A stretch of DNA of 64,000 nucleotides from JBGPEQ01 sp050180895 (lineage in GTDB: Bacteria > Pseudomonadota > Alphaproteobacteria > Dongiales > Dongiaceae), in contig JBFXDS010000007.1 in the NCBI GenBank assembly GCA_050180895.1, forward strand, positions 124,001-188,000, read 5' to 3'. Made by a program: the position numbers and the translations under genes. The notes under the pieces are model-generated. The model had not been told where the DNA came from, ran no database searches, and saw only the letters and a list, made by a program, of their open reading frames with translations. The stretch's first letter is position 1. Each line of letters opens with the position of its first letter. Of this stretch, positions 26,146 to 34,744 are shown one piece after another.

Positions 26146-26231
26146 GTAGGGGCGGGCGGCGCTCGCCCGTCTTCGTTCGGGGCGCTGATGATCGGGGTGT
26201 GGCAGCATGGGGGAGCGCCGCTCGCCCCTAC
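26146..26231. repeat. REP-like inverted repeat overlapping a stop codon
   Basis: Arms of 23 bp (GTAGGGGCGGGCGGCGCTCG at 26146 and its near complement at 26209-26231) enclose 40 bp. The right arm includes the TAG stop of the MmgE/PrpD gene on the minus strand. It also lies between converging genes and may act as a terminator. Confidence 0.65.
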
Positions 26232-27613
26232 GCCTGCAACAGCGGGCGCAGTGTCTGCACGCTGTCCAAATGCTCCAGGGCCCAGATCGTCTCGATGAGT
26301 TCGGCGGCCCGCTCGGCGCCGGTCACCGGCGCGATCAGGTCCAGCGCCTTGGCGGCGATGTCCGCGCGTTCCATCGGATTGTCCGGCGTCCCGCGGACGG
26401 CGCGGGTGCGGTGGACGAAACGCTCACCGGCGGCGGTCTCGATCTCGATGATCGCCTGGCGGGCCGGCACCGCCTGCGTCAGTTCGGCGCTCGGCACCGC
26501 CTCGATACGCCGGCGCATCTCCAGGACGGCGGGATCGGACATGCGGGCATAGTCGTGCGAGCTGGCGAAGGTCAGCCCGCCGTCGACCAGCGTCAGGGCG
26601 AGGAGATGCTGGAGACAGACGTCGGGCATGCGGCGGTTGTCCACGATGTGGAGGCGGTCGTCCGGCATGTGCGCGACGACGCGGCGCACGTCGGGCGCGC
26701 GGAGTCCGTACGCGGCCATGAGCGCCGTGAGCGAATCGAGCGCCGCCTGGATCGGCGAGCCGACGCACCATTTCTTGATCGAGGCGTTCCGGATCTCGAA
26801 GCGCTCGCCGAGACCATCGGCCAGCAGCTCGGGTCGCGCCGTCTCGGCGAAGGCGGTGAACAGGTTGTGCCGGCCGGCGAACGGATCCTCGACGGCGGTG
26901 AAGCCGGCCGCGACCATGGTCGCGGCGGCGACGCCGTTGCGCGCGCCCATGCCGCCGAAGTCGAACGCCTTCTCGATATGCTCCTCGTCGCGCTGCCAGA
27001 ACGGCACGCCGGACGCCTGCTGCACGGCGAAGGCAAGGCTGTGGCGGACCTGGCGCGCGTCGAGGCGCAGCAGCGCGCCGGCCGCGGCGACGGCGCCGAA
27101 GGCAGGTCCGAGGCTGTGAGTGCTGTGCCGCGCCGTGTCCGCCCGGCTGTAGCCGAGCGCCATGGTCGCGCGCGCGCCGACGTCGTAGCCGAGCGCGACC
27201 GCCTTGAGCAGAGCGGCGCCGCTGCCGGCCGTCGCCTCGGCAACGGCGAGGGCCGCCGGAACGATGCCGCAGCCGGGATGGAAGCGGCCGCGGAGATGGG
27301 AATCGTCGGTCTCGTCGGCATGCGCCATCATGCCGTTGGCGAGCGCGGCATTGACGGTCGAGGTGACGGTCCCGGTGCCCACGACCGTCGCCGCCGGCCA
27401 GCCGCCCAGGCGTTCGACATACGCGGCGGCGAGACGGCCGGGCTTGAGCCGGGACCCGGACAGCATCGCCGCCAGCGTGTCGAGCAGGTGGTGCTTGGTC
27501 TTCTCCGCCACCGCTGCCGGAAGCGCGCGGCCGAGCGCCGCGGCGATGTAGCCGGCCAGGGTGGCGGTGAGGGCGGAGACGTCTTCCTCGGTGTCCGGCA
27601 TACGGATAGTCAT
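26228..27613 (-). CDS. MmgE/PrpD family protein (1 of 3)
   Basis: A 461-residue protein of the family that includes 2-methylcitrate dehydratase and cis-aconitate decarboxylase. The start MTIRMPDTEEDV is chosen from composition; ATG 27601, four codons in, is equally possible. Family marks are HHLLDTLAAMLSGS, ALANGMMAHADETDDSH (the acidic active-site region), HPGCGIVPAALAVAEA and FEIRNASIKKWCVGSPIQAALDSL. It is transcribed toward the SDR gene, opposite to the rest of the cluster. Its stop codon lies inside a REP-like repeat. Substrate unknown, likely a hydroxylated or unsaturated tricarboxylate or related acid. Confidence 0.85.
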   Translation of the reverse strand: MTIRMPDTEEDVSALTATLAGYIAAALGRALPAAVAEKTKHHLLDTLAAMLSGSRLKPGRLAAAYVERLGGWPAATVVGTGTVTSTVNAALANGMMAHADETDDSHLRGRFHPGCGIVPAALAVAEATAGSGAALLKAVALGYDVGARATMALGYSRADTARHSTHSLGPAFGAVAAAGALLRLDARQVRHSLAFAVQQASGVPFWQRDEEHIEKAFDFGGMGARNGVAAATMVAAGFTAVEDPFAGRHNLFTAFAETARPELLADGLGERFEIRNASIKKWCVGSPIQAALDSLTALMAAYGLRAPDVRRVVAHMPDDRLHIVDNRRMPDVCLQHLLALTLVDGGLTFASSHDYARMSDPAVLEMRRRIEAVPSAELTQAVPARQAIIEIETAAGERFVHRTRAVRGTPDNPMERADIAAKALDLIAPVTGAERAAELIETIWALEHLDSVQTLRPLLQA

Positions 27614-27746
27614 CCTAAGATTTGTTCTTAGTGGAAGTCGTTTTGTATTTTGAATATAAAACAAAACCTCAGAGTATCAACAAAATATTCCTAGCTTCCG
27701 GCGTAGTATACTTGAAAGAGCGGGAAATATCTTGGCCGCGAGCCTG

Positions 27747-27889
27747 ATGGAGATCATGGCCGTCGACGGCGGGACCCTGATCCTGCTGTCGGTGGTCGCC
27801 TTCGCCGCCGCGGTCGTCAGCGGCATGAGCGGCACGGGCGCGGGCTGATCGTCTCGATCTTCGTCGCGCCGGACCTGGACGGGCCGTGA
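27747..27889 (+). pseudogene. TauE/SafE-type permease remnant
   Basis: The frame starting MEIMAVDGGTLILL continues with SVVAFAAAVVSGMSGTGAG, the typical N-terminus of a TauE/SafE sulfite/organosulfonate exporter, but hits TGA at 27846. A shift of frame at about 27842 restores GLIVSIFVAP, the expected continuation, before another stop at 27887. Nothing of the remaining seven helices is present. I read it as a truncated and frameshifted gene. The rest of the 396-bp gap holds an inverted repeat (27909-27934). Confidence 0.6.
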
Positions 27890-27908
27890 TTTACCCGCTT
27901 GTCAGGCA

Positions 27909-27934
27909 TCGGCAACTCTCCTACAGATTGCCGA
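27909..27934. promoter_or_regulatory. inverted repeat upstream of tctC
   Basis: TCGGCAA and TTGCCGA, separated by 12 bases, lie about 75 bp before the tctC start. The spacing suits an operator of a dimeric regulator, but no binding protein can be named. Confidence 0.3.
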
Positions 27935-28009
27935 CAGTTGGCACTTTATCGCTTGGCCGGCCACCGGCCGGGCGCAATGCAGGCCGGCAAACCAAAGGGA
28001 GGACTACGC

Positions 28010-28984
28010 ATGATTGCAGGCAAATTGGTCGGGCTCGCGCTTTCCAGCGCCCTCGGGTTCGGCGTTCTCGCGGGCGCGGCCGGGGCGAGCGCCGCCGAGT
28101 ACCCTCTGGACGACGTGACGCTGGTGACGCATTCGAGCCCCGGCGGCGGGACCGACGTCTTCCTGCGCGAGATGATTCTGCACCTCGCGCCGGCCATGGG
28201 CGCGAACTTCGTGGTCGAGAACGTGCGCGGCGGCGGCGGCGCCAAGGCGATGGCGAAGCTGGCGACCTCGCCGGCCGACGGCAGCATCTTCTACGGGACC
28301 ACGCCGAGCTACATCAACGCGTCGCTGCTGAGCAAGCCGGACTACACGTTCCACGATCTCGATCCCGTCGTGAACGTGTTCATCGACCCGCAGCTTCTCT
28401 ATGTCCGCAACGATAGTCCGTACAAAACCCTCACGGACGTGGTGAACGACGCCAAGGCGCGGCCGAACCAGGTGAAGATCGCCGTCAGCACGCCGGCCTC
28501 GCTCGATCGCCAGGTCGTCGAGCAGTTGAAGCAGGTGGCGGGCGTCGAGCTGATCACGATCACCCATGACGGCGGCGGCGACACGCTGCTGAGCGTTCTC
28601 AACGGCACCGGCGACGTGGGTGTCGGCGAGGCGCAGGAGCTGCGCGGCCAGATCGACGCCGGCGAGATCCGGCTGATCACGACCTATACGGAGAAGCGGC
28701 TGGAGCAGTTCCCGGACGTGCCGACCGCGCGCGAGCAGGGCTTCGACCTCGTGGCGAACAAGTTCCGCGGCATCGCCGGGCCGAAGGGCCTGCCGGCCGA
28801 CGTGGTCAAGGCCTGGGAGGAGGGCATCCAGAAGGTGCTGGCCGATCCGAAGTTCAAGGCCTGGTACGAGCAGGGCGCCTTGGTGCCGGCCTACATGCCG
28901 CAGGCGGAGTATCGCCCGTTCATCGAGAACTTCGCCAAGGAGGAGGAGGCGTTCTTCGTCAAATACAACATCACCGAGGAGTGA
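28010..28984 (+). CDS. tctC: TTT-family substrate-binding protein
   Basis: A 324-residue periplasmic binding protein of the tripartite tricarboxylate transporter. The start follows AAGGGAGGA. The signal peptide ends near GASAAEYP. Typical segments are YPLDDVTLVTHSSPGGGTDVFLRE, VVENVRGGGGAKAMAKLA, GKTLTDVV-like YKTLTDVVNDAK, and GIAGPKGLPADVVKAWEEGI. It is the first gene of an apparent seven-gene operon reaching the decarboxylating dehydrogenase gene at 35803; the gaps are mostly 12 to 31 bp, with one of 89 bp. The binding pocket cannot be assigned to a particular acid. Confidence 0.92.
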   Translation: MIAGKLVGLALSSALGFGVLAGAAGASAAEYPLDDVTLVTHSSPGGGTDVFLREMILHLAPAMGANFVVENVRGGGGAKAMAKLATSPADGSIFYGTTPSYINASLLSKPDYTFHDLDPVVNVFIDPQLLYVRNDSPYKTLTDVVNDAKARPNQVKIAVSTPASLDRQVVEQLKQVAGVELITITHDGGGDTLLSVLNGTGDVGVGEAQELRGQIDAGEIRLITTYTEKRLEQFPDVPTAREQGFDLVANKFRGIAGPKGLPADVVKAWEEGIQKVLADPKFKAWYEQGALVPAYMPQAEYRPFIENFAKEEEAFFVKYNITEE

Positions 28985-29011
28985 TCCCACGCGCACGGGA
29001 AGACTACCTCC

Positions 29012-29521
29012 ATGAATGCGAGCGTGATCGCGGGAGTCGTGCTGGCCGGCTTTGCCGTTGCCTACTGGTTCGGAGCGGATGCGATTCCGAAGAGCACCCT
29101 GAGCGGCAACGTTGGCGCCGACGGCTTGCCGAAGCTTCTCGCGGTCACGCTCGGCATATTGTCGGTGATCATGATTCTCCAGGCCTGGGCGAAGCTGCGT
29201 CGGCCGTCGGCGCTGACGACGACGGCGGAGGATCCGGGGCGGCCCGGGGAATCGCTGGCCGCCGGCTTTCGGCGGCAGGCCGTCGCTGCCGGCATTCTCG
29301 CCATCGGCCTCGGCTATCTGGCTATTCTTCCCTATGCCGGCTATCTGGTCAGCGTGGCGCTGCTTCTCGTCGCGATGGCTTGGTATCACGGCAGTCGGTC
29401 ATGGCGCGGCGTCCTACCCTTCGCGGTGGTCGGCGCCGTGGTGTTCTACCTGATCTTCGTCGTCCTACTGGATGTTTCGATGCCGGCCGGCATATGGCCG
29501 GCCATCGCCGGCGGGAGTTGA
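29012..29521 (+). CDS. tctB: TTT-family small membrane subunit
   Basis: A 169-residue protein with four hydrophobic segments: one at the N-terminus (IAGVVLAGFAVAYWFGA), one at LPKLLAVTLGILSVIMILQAW and two in the C-terminal half around GYLVSVALLLVAMAWYHG and VVGAVVFYLIFVVLLDV. The GADGLPKL pattern after the first helix is typical of TctB. It lies 27 bp after tctC and 30 bp before tctA. It forms the membrane complex with TctA. Confidence 0.88.
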   Translation: MNASVIAGVVLAGFAVAYWFGADAIPKSTLSGNVGADGLPKLLAVTLGILSVIMILQAWAKLRRPSALTTTAEDPGRPGESLAAGFRRQAVAAGILAIGLGYLAILPYAGYLVSVALLLVAMAWYHGSRSWRGVLPFAVVGAVVFYLIFVVLLDVSMPAGIWPAIAGGS

Positions 29522-29551
29522 GACGCGGCGCTCCGCCCGTCGGAACGGTCC

Positions 29552-31057
29552 ATGGACGAGCTGTATTACACATGGCAGGGCGCCAGTTCGGGCTCCGTTG
29601 TGCTGGCCGCCATCGTCGGCGTGCTCTGGGGGATGTTCGGCGGTGCGCTGCCGGGGATCTCGACGTCGATCGCCATGGCCCTGCTGCTGCCGTTCACGTT
29701 CGGCATGCAGCCGGCCGCCGCCATGGTGCTGCTCGGCTCGACCTATGTCGGCTCGGAGTACGGCGCTTCGATCCCGGCGATCCTGATCCGGACGCCGGCA
29801 TCGGGATCGGCCGCCGCGACGGTCCTCGACGGCTACGAGATGCATCGGCAAGGCCGCGGCGGCGAGGCGCTCGGGCTGTCTCTCGTCGGCGGCACCATCG
29901 GCGGCCTGGTCGGCCTGCTGTTGCTCACGGCATCGACGGAGGCCTTGTCGCGGGTGGCGCTCCTGTTCACGCCGCCGGCCTATTTCGCGCTCGGGATTCT
30001 CGGCCTCAGCGTCATCGCCTCGGTTTCCTCCGGCGCCATCGTGAAGGGCCTGATCTCCGGCGTTCTCGGCCTGATGATCGCGACGGTCGGAACCGATCCG
30101 CTGTCCGGCGTCAGCCGCTTCACCTTTCACCTGCCCGAGCTGCTCGACGGCGTCTCCGTCGTCGTCGTGATGATGGGCGTCTTCGCCATCAGCGAGTTGA
30201 TGATGCAGGCGAGCGGCCAGGGCCTGGAGCCGGAGGCCGCGGCAGGACGCTCCACGCGGCTGAAGCTGCCTAGCCTGAAGACGCTGTGGCGGCTGCGCGT
30301 GGCTCAGGTCATCGCCATCGTCCTGGGGACGATCGAGGGCCTCACGCCGGGCGGCGGCGGCTCGATCGCCGCCTTCATGTCGTACAACGAGGCGAAGCGC
30401 TGGTCGAAGGAGCCCGAAAAGTTCGGCAAGGGTTCGGAGGAGGGCGTCATCGCGCCGGAGACGGCGAACAACGTGGTCGCCTCCACCGCCCTGATCCCGA
30501 CCTTGAGCTTCGGCATCCCAGGATCGAACTCCGCCGCCATACTGCTTGCCGGCCTGCTGATCCACGGCCTGCAGCCGGGACCGCTGCTCTTCGTCAGGCA
30601 TCCGGACGTCGTCTACGGCCTGTTCGGCGGCCTGTTCGTAGCCAATCTGGCGATGTTCGTCTTCGGGTTGCTGCTGTTGACGCCGGTCGTCTGGCTGGTC
30701 AACCGGCCGAAACCCTATCTTCAGGGCGCGATCTTCGTGCTGGTCCTCTCCGGCATCTATTCGGTCGACGAGAGCTCCGTCGATCTCCTCCTCGTGCTCG
30801 CCGCCGGCCTGTTGGGGTATCTGCTGCGCGTGCTGCAGTTTCCCTTCCTCCCGATGGTGCTGGGCGTGGTGCTCGGCTACATGATCGAGGCCAACTACCG
30901 CCGCTCCCTGTTGATCACCAACGGCGACCATATCGTCTTCCTGCGGGATCCCGTCAGCCTTGGCCTGCTCTCGCTGGCCGTGCTGTTCATCATCTTCTCT
31001 GCGGTCCGCGAGATGCGCGACAGCCGCAAGTCGCGGGCCGTCGGACCCCACGCATGA
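29552..31057 (+). CDS. tctA: TTT-family large membrane subunit
   Basis: A 501-residue permease with about a dozen hydrophobic segments. Family blocks are GMFGGALPGISTSIAMALLLPFTF, GSTYVGSEYGASIPAILIRTPASGSAAATVLDGYEM and TPGGGGSIAAFMSYNEAKRWSK. EEGVIAPETANNVVASTALIPTLSFGIPGSNSAAILL and FVANLAMFVFGLLL follow. These match the conserved TctA domain that carries the carboxylate. It is the third gene of the operon, with an MmgE/PrpD gene 22 bp downstream. Confidence 0.93.
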   Translation: MDELYYTWQGASSGSVVLAAIVGVLWGMFGGALPGISTSIAMALLLPFTFGMQPAAAMVLLGSTYVGSEYGASIPAILIRTPASGSAAATVLDGYEMHRQGRGGEALGLSLVGGTIGGLVGLLLLTASTEALSRVALLFTPPAYFALGILGLSVIASVSSGAIVKGLISGVLGLMIATVGTDPLSGVSRFTFHLPELLDGVSVVVVMMGVFAISELMMQASGQGLEPEAAAGRSTRLKLPSLKTLWRLRVAQVIAIVLGTIEGLTPGGGGSIAAFMSYNEAKRWSKEPEKFGKGSEEGVIAPETANNVVASTALIPTLSFGIPGSNSAAILLAGLLIHGLQPGPLLFVRHPDVVYGLFGGLFVANLAMFVFGLLLLTPVVWLVNRPKPYLQGAIFVLVLSGIYSVDESSVDLLLVLAAGLLGYLLRVLQFPFLPMVLGVVLGYMIEANYRRSLLITNGDHIVFLRDPVSLGLLSLAVLFIIFSAVREMRDSRKSRAVGPHA

Positions 31058-31079
31058 GACATCGAGGGAAGGACGCGCA

Positions 31080-32471
31080 ATGAGCGAGGAAGCTCTGCCG
31101 GCATCCGGCGCCGCGGCAGCGGAGATCTTCGCAGCGTGGACGGCGGGACTCGGCGAGGACGGCGTTCCGCCGCCGGTGCGTGCGGCGGCCGCCAATGCGC
31201 TCCTCGACCAGGTCGGCCTCGCCGTCTCGGCCCGTGGCGAGGACTATGTCCGCGCGGTGCTGGAATCCTGGACGGAGGAGGGCGGCTGCACGGCCTTCGG
31301 CCATGCGCGCGGCCTCGATGTCGCCGGCGCGGCGCTGGTGAACGGCACGGCGGCGCATGGCGAGGACTACGACGACACCTTCGAGGGCACGCCGGTGCAT
31401 ACCAGCGCGGTGATCGTGCCGGCGGTGCTGGCGGCCTGCGAGCGCTTCGGGCGCAGCGGCGCCGACCTGCTGCGCGGCATGGCCGTCGGCGCCGAGCTGA
31501 TGTGCCGCATGGCCCTGGTGGCGCCGACGGCGCAGCACCGCGCCGGCTTCCATCCGACGGCCGTGATCGGCGCCCTCGGCGCCGCCGCCGGCGTCGGCGC
31601 CGCCCTCCGGCTGCCGCGCCAGGCGCTCGTCGACGCGCTCGGCGTCGCCGGCAGCATGGCCTCGGGCATCATCGAGTACCTGGCGGAAGGCACCTGGACG
31701 AAACGGCTGCATCCGGGCTGGGCGGCGCAGGCCGGGATCCGGGCCGCGCTGCTCGGCGCCAAGGGCTTTCGCGGTCCGCGCACCGTGCTGGAAGGCATCA
31801 ACGGATTTTATTCCGCCTTCGGCGTCGAAGGGATTCCGCGCGACTACACGCACATCACGGCGGGCCTCGGGGAGGTCTGGCGGGTGGAGCGCATCGCCTT
31901 CAAGCCCTTCGCCTGCGGGACGATGGCGCAGCCGTTCATCGACTGCGCCATCCGGCTGGCCGAGCAGGGAGTCGATCCGGAGAGGATCGAGGCTGTCCGC
32001 TGCCGCGTCGGCGAGGGCACCGTGCATCGCCTGTGGGAGCCGATCGGCGAGAAGCGGCGGCCGTCGACGCCCTATTCGGCGAAATTCAGCGTGCCCTTCT
32101 GCGTCGCCGTCGGCTTCCTCGACCGCGCCGCCGGGCTCGGTCAGTTCACCGAGGCGCGCATCCGCGATCCGCGCGTCCTGGCTCTGGCCGCGAAGGTCGC
32201 CTACGAGGTCGATCCGGCCGACGAGTATCCGCGCAACTACAGCGGGCACGTGATCGTGCGCCTGAGCGACGGCACCGTGCGCGAGGAGCGTCAGCCGCAT
32301 CTGCGCGGCGGCGCCCGGGAGCCGCTGTCGCGCGCGGCGCTACGGGCGAAGTTCCGGGCCAACGTGCTGCATGGCGGCTGGGACGAGGCCCGCGCCGCCG
32401 CGCTCGAACGTTGCTGCGACGGGCTGTTCGAGGCCGCGGACCTGTCCGGGCTGGCGCAGTTTCGCGCGTGA
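31080..32471 (+). CDS. MmgE/PrpD family protein (2 of 3)
   Basis: A 463-residue family member beginning MSEEALPASG; the frame is open upstream inside tctA but the ATG has a purine-rich GGGAAGGA leader. Active-site region: LVNGTAAHGEDYDDTFEGTPVHTSAVIVPAVLA. Further marks are FHPTAVIGALGAAAGVGAALRL, LHPGWAAQAGIRAALLGAKGFRGPRTVLEG and FKPFACGTMAQPFIDCAI. Members with HGEDYDDTF are common beside TTT transporters. Reaction uncertain: dehydratase, isomerase or decarboxylase of a carboxylic acid. The GntR regulator gene starts 18 bp downstream. Confidence 0.87.
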   Translation: MSEEALPASGAAAAEIFAAWTAGLGEDGVPPPVRAAAANALLDQVGLAVSARGEDYVRAVLESWTEEGGCTAFGHARGLDVAGAALVNGTAAHGEDYDDTFEGTPVHTSAVIVPAVLAACERFGRSGADLLRGMAVGAELMCRMALVAPTAQHRAGFHPTAVIGALGAAAGVGAALRLPRQALVDALGVAGSMASGIIEYLAEGTWTKRLHPGWAAQAGIRAALLGAKGFRGPRTVLEGINGFYSAFGVEGIPRDYTHITAGLGEVWRVERIAFKPFACGTMAQPFIDCAIRLAEQGVDPERIEAVRCRVGEGTVHRLWEPIGEKRRPSTPYSAKFSVPFCVAVGFLDRAAGLGQFTEARIRDPRVLALAAKVAYEVDPADEYPRNYSGHVIVRLSDGTVREERQPHLRGGAREPLSRAALRAKFRANVLHGGWDEARAAALERCCDGLFEAADLSGLAQFRA

Positions 32472-32489
32472 GGCGGGAGGGCATATCCT

Positions 32490-33236
32490 GTGTCTGATCG
32501 ATCCGAGAGGCCCATGTCCGAAGCTCCGCTATCGCGACCGACTGCACTCGACGTCATGCGCACCCAGTCGCTGACCAGCCTGGTGCAGGAGGAGATCGAT
32601 CGGCAGATCACCGCCGGCGAGCTTGCCGCGGGTCAGCGCATCAACGAGATCGCCCTGGCCGAGCGGCTCGGCATCAGCCGTGGGCCGATCCGCGAGGCCT
32701 GCCGGGCGCTGATGCAGGCCGGCCTGCTGGAGGCGGTGCGCAACCGCGGCGTCTTCGTCCGCCAGATCGGTCCCGCCGAGATGGCCGAGGTGTATGACGT
32801 GCGCGCGGCGCTGGATCATCTGGCCGGCCGGGTGCTGGCGGAGCGCATCACGCCGGACCAGCTGGCGGCACTGAAGCAGCTGATCCGGCGCATGGACCAG
32901 GCGGCGAAGCGGGGACGGATCGCCGAGTACTATCCGCTCAACCTCGAATTCCACCGCCTGATCATCGAGTATGCCGGGAACCAGCGCCTGGCCCGGATCT
33001 ACCAGGGCCTGGTGAAGGAACTGCACCTCAGCCGCCGCGCCGGCCTGGTCCAGGGCGGCGGCCTGCACATCTCCAACGACGAGCATAAGGAGATCATCGG
33101 GGCGCTCGAGGCGCGCGATCCCGAGCGGACCGCCGACCTCATGCAGGATCATGTCCTCAAGGGCAAGAGGCGCGCCCTGGCGGCGCTCGCCGCCGGCGAG
33201 GACGACGTCCCGCGGCACCGGCTCTCCAAAAATTGA
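32490..33236 (+). CDS. GntR-family regulator (FCD type) inside the tct operon
   Basis: A 248-residue regulator. The GTG at 32490 is taken because GGGAGGG lies about 9 bases upstream; ATG 32514 is the alternative. The winged helix reads QITAGELAAGQRINEIALAERLGISRGPIREACRALMQAGLL. The FCD domain keeps the three metal-binding His residues (LEFHRLII, NDEHKEII, MQDHVLKG). It is embedded between two MmgE/PrpD genes, so it probably controls this operon from within. It is clearly distinct from the regulator at 22872. Confidence 0.88.
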   Translation: MSDRSERPMSEAPLSRPTALDVMRTQSLTSLVQEEIDRQITAGELAAGQRINEIALAERLGISRGPIREACRALMQAGLLEAVRNRGVFVRQIGPAEMAEVYDVRAALDHLAGRVLAERITPDQLAALKQLIRRMDQAAKRGRIAEYYPLNLEFHRLIIEYAGNQRLARIYQGLVKELHLSRRAGLVQGGGLHISNDEHKEIIGALEARDPERTADLMQDHVLKGKRRALAALAAGEDDVPRHRLSKN

Positions 33237-33249
33237 CAACTGTTGACAA
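33233..33249. promoter_or_regulatory. TTGACAA direct repeat with 10-bp period
   Basis: Two TTGACAA units at 33233 and 33243 start within the GntR stop codon region. The 10-bp period places them on one face of the helix, and the second could be a -35 element for an internal promoter ahead of the third MmgE/PrpD gene. Confidence 0.3.
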
Positions 33250-33325
33250 TTCTGCCGGGCGTATGGCTAGTCGCGGCAGCATCGCCGCCGCGGCAGATCG
33301 ATCGAAAGAGGCGGGAGGAGCAACG

Positions 33326-34732
33326 ATGGACGCGGCCAACCCTGGCGGGGCAGCCGGCCGGATCGAGGGAAGGGCGAGCGCCGGCCAGGCGTCGGCGGAG
33401 CCGACGCGCGCCCTCGCGCGCTACCTGCTGCGCACCGGCTATGCGGATGTTCCCGAGCCGGTCCGGCGCGAGGCGCGGCGTTCGCTGCTGAACTGGATCG
33501 GCTGCGCCGTCGGCGGCGCGCAGCATGAGACCGTCGACCGCGCACTGGCGGCGCTCGGACCGCTGAGCGGCCCGGCCCAGGCCAGCGTGCTGGGGCGCCG
33601 CGAGCGGCTCGACATCCTGCACGCGGCCCTGATGAACGGCATCTCCAGCCACGTCTTCGATTTCGACGACACGCACCTGAAGACGATCATCCACCCGGCC
33701 GGCCCGGTGGCCTCGGCTATCCTGGCCCTGGCCGAAAGCCGCCCCGTGCGCGGCGAGGACTTCCTCCTCGCCTTCATCCTCGGCGTCGAGACGGAGTGCC
33801 GGATCGGCAACGCCGTCTATCCCGCTCATTACGATATCGGCTGGCATATCACGGGGACCGCCGGGGTCTTCGGCGCCGCCGCCGCGGCCGGCAAGCTGCT
33901 CGGCCTCGACGAGGAGCGCATGCTGTGGGCGCTCGGCATCGCCGGCACGCAATCCGCCGGATTCCGTGAGATGTTCGGCACCATGTGCAAGAGCTTCCAT
34001 CCCGGCCGCGCCGCGCAGAACGGCCTGACCGCCGCCCTGCTCGCCGAGCAGGGATTCACCAGCTCGACGCGCGTGCTCGAGGCGCCGCGCGGCTTCGCCC
34101 ACGTGATGTCGAGCGCACGCGATCTCGCCGAGATCACCGAGGGACTCGGCGGCTCCTTCGAGATCGCGCTCAACACCTACAAGCCGTTCGCTTGCGGCAT
34201 CGTCATCCACCCGGTGATCGACGGCTGCATCGAGCTGCGCAACGCCCACGGCCTGACCGGCGAGGAGATCGACCGCATCGATCTGCGGGTCGATCCGCTG
34301 GTGCTGGAGCTGACGGGCAAGCGCGCGCCGCAGCGCGGGCTGGAAGGCAAGTTCAGCGTCTATCATTCGGCTGCGGTCGCCGTCATCCACGGCCGCGCCG
34401 GCGAAGCGGAATACAGCGACGCCTGCGTGCGGGATCCGCGGGTCGTCGCGCTGCGCAACCGCGTGCATGCCGCCGCCGAGGACGGCATCCGCGAGGACGA
34501 GGCCCACGTGACGATCACGCTGAAGGACGGGCGCGCGCTGGCGCGGCATGTCGAGCATGCGATCGGCAGTCTCGCGCGGCCGATGAGCGACGCCCAGCTC
34601 GAGGCGAAGTTCCGCGGCCTCGCCGAGGGCGTCCTCGGCAAGGCCCGCACCGACGCCCTGCTCGCGCTGTGCCGGCGCGTCGACGGCCTGCCGGTGGCGA
34701 GCGAGTTGGCACGCGCCGCCGTTCCCGGCTGA
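33326..34732 (+). CDS. MmgE/PrpD family protein (3 of 3)
   Basis: A 468-residue protein; the start MDAANPGG follows GGGAGGAG and removes an upstream open frame. The active-site region is closest to the canonical one: ALMNGISSHVFDFDDTHLKTIIHPAGPVASAILALAE. GNAVYPAHYDIGWHITGTAGVFGAAAAAGKLLGL, FHPGRAAQNGLTAALLAEQGFTSS and YKPFACGIVIHPVIDGCI follow. Its sequence is well separated from the other two MmgE/PrpD proteins, so the three are not recent copies and probably act on different acids. The dehydrogenase gene starts 12 bp downstream. Confidence 0.88.
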   Translation: MDAANPGGAAGRIEGRASAGQASAEPTRALARYLLRTGYADVPEPVRREARRSLLNWIGCAVGGAQHETVDRALAALGPLSGPAQASVLGRRERLDILHAALMNGISSHVFDFDDTHLKTIIHPAGPVASAILALAESRPVRGEDFLLAFILGVETECRIGNAVYPAHYDIGWHITGTAGVFGAAAAAGKLLGLDEERMLWALGIAGTQSAGFREMFGTMCKSFHPGRAAQNGLTAALLAEQGFTSSTRVLEAPRGFAHVMSSARDLAEITEGLGGSFEIALNTYKPFACGIVIHPVIDGCIELRNAHGLTGEEIDRIDLRVDPLVLELTGKRAPQRGLEGKFSVYHSAAVAVIHGRAGEAEYSDACVRDPRVVALRNRVHAAAEDGIREDEAHVTITLKDGRALARHVEHAIGSLARPMSDAQLEAKFRGLAEGVLGKARTDALLALCRRVDGLPVASELARAAVPG

Positions 34733-34744
34733 TCGGCGCGGACG

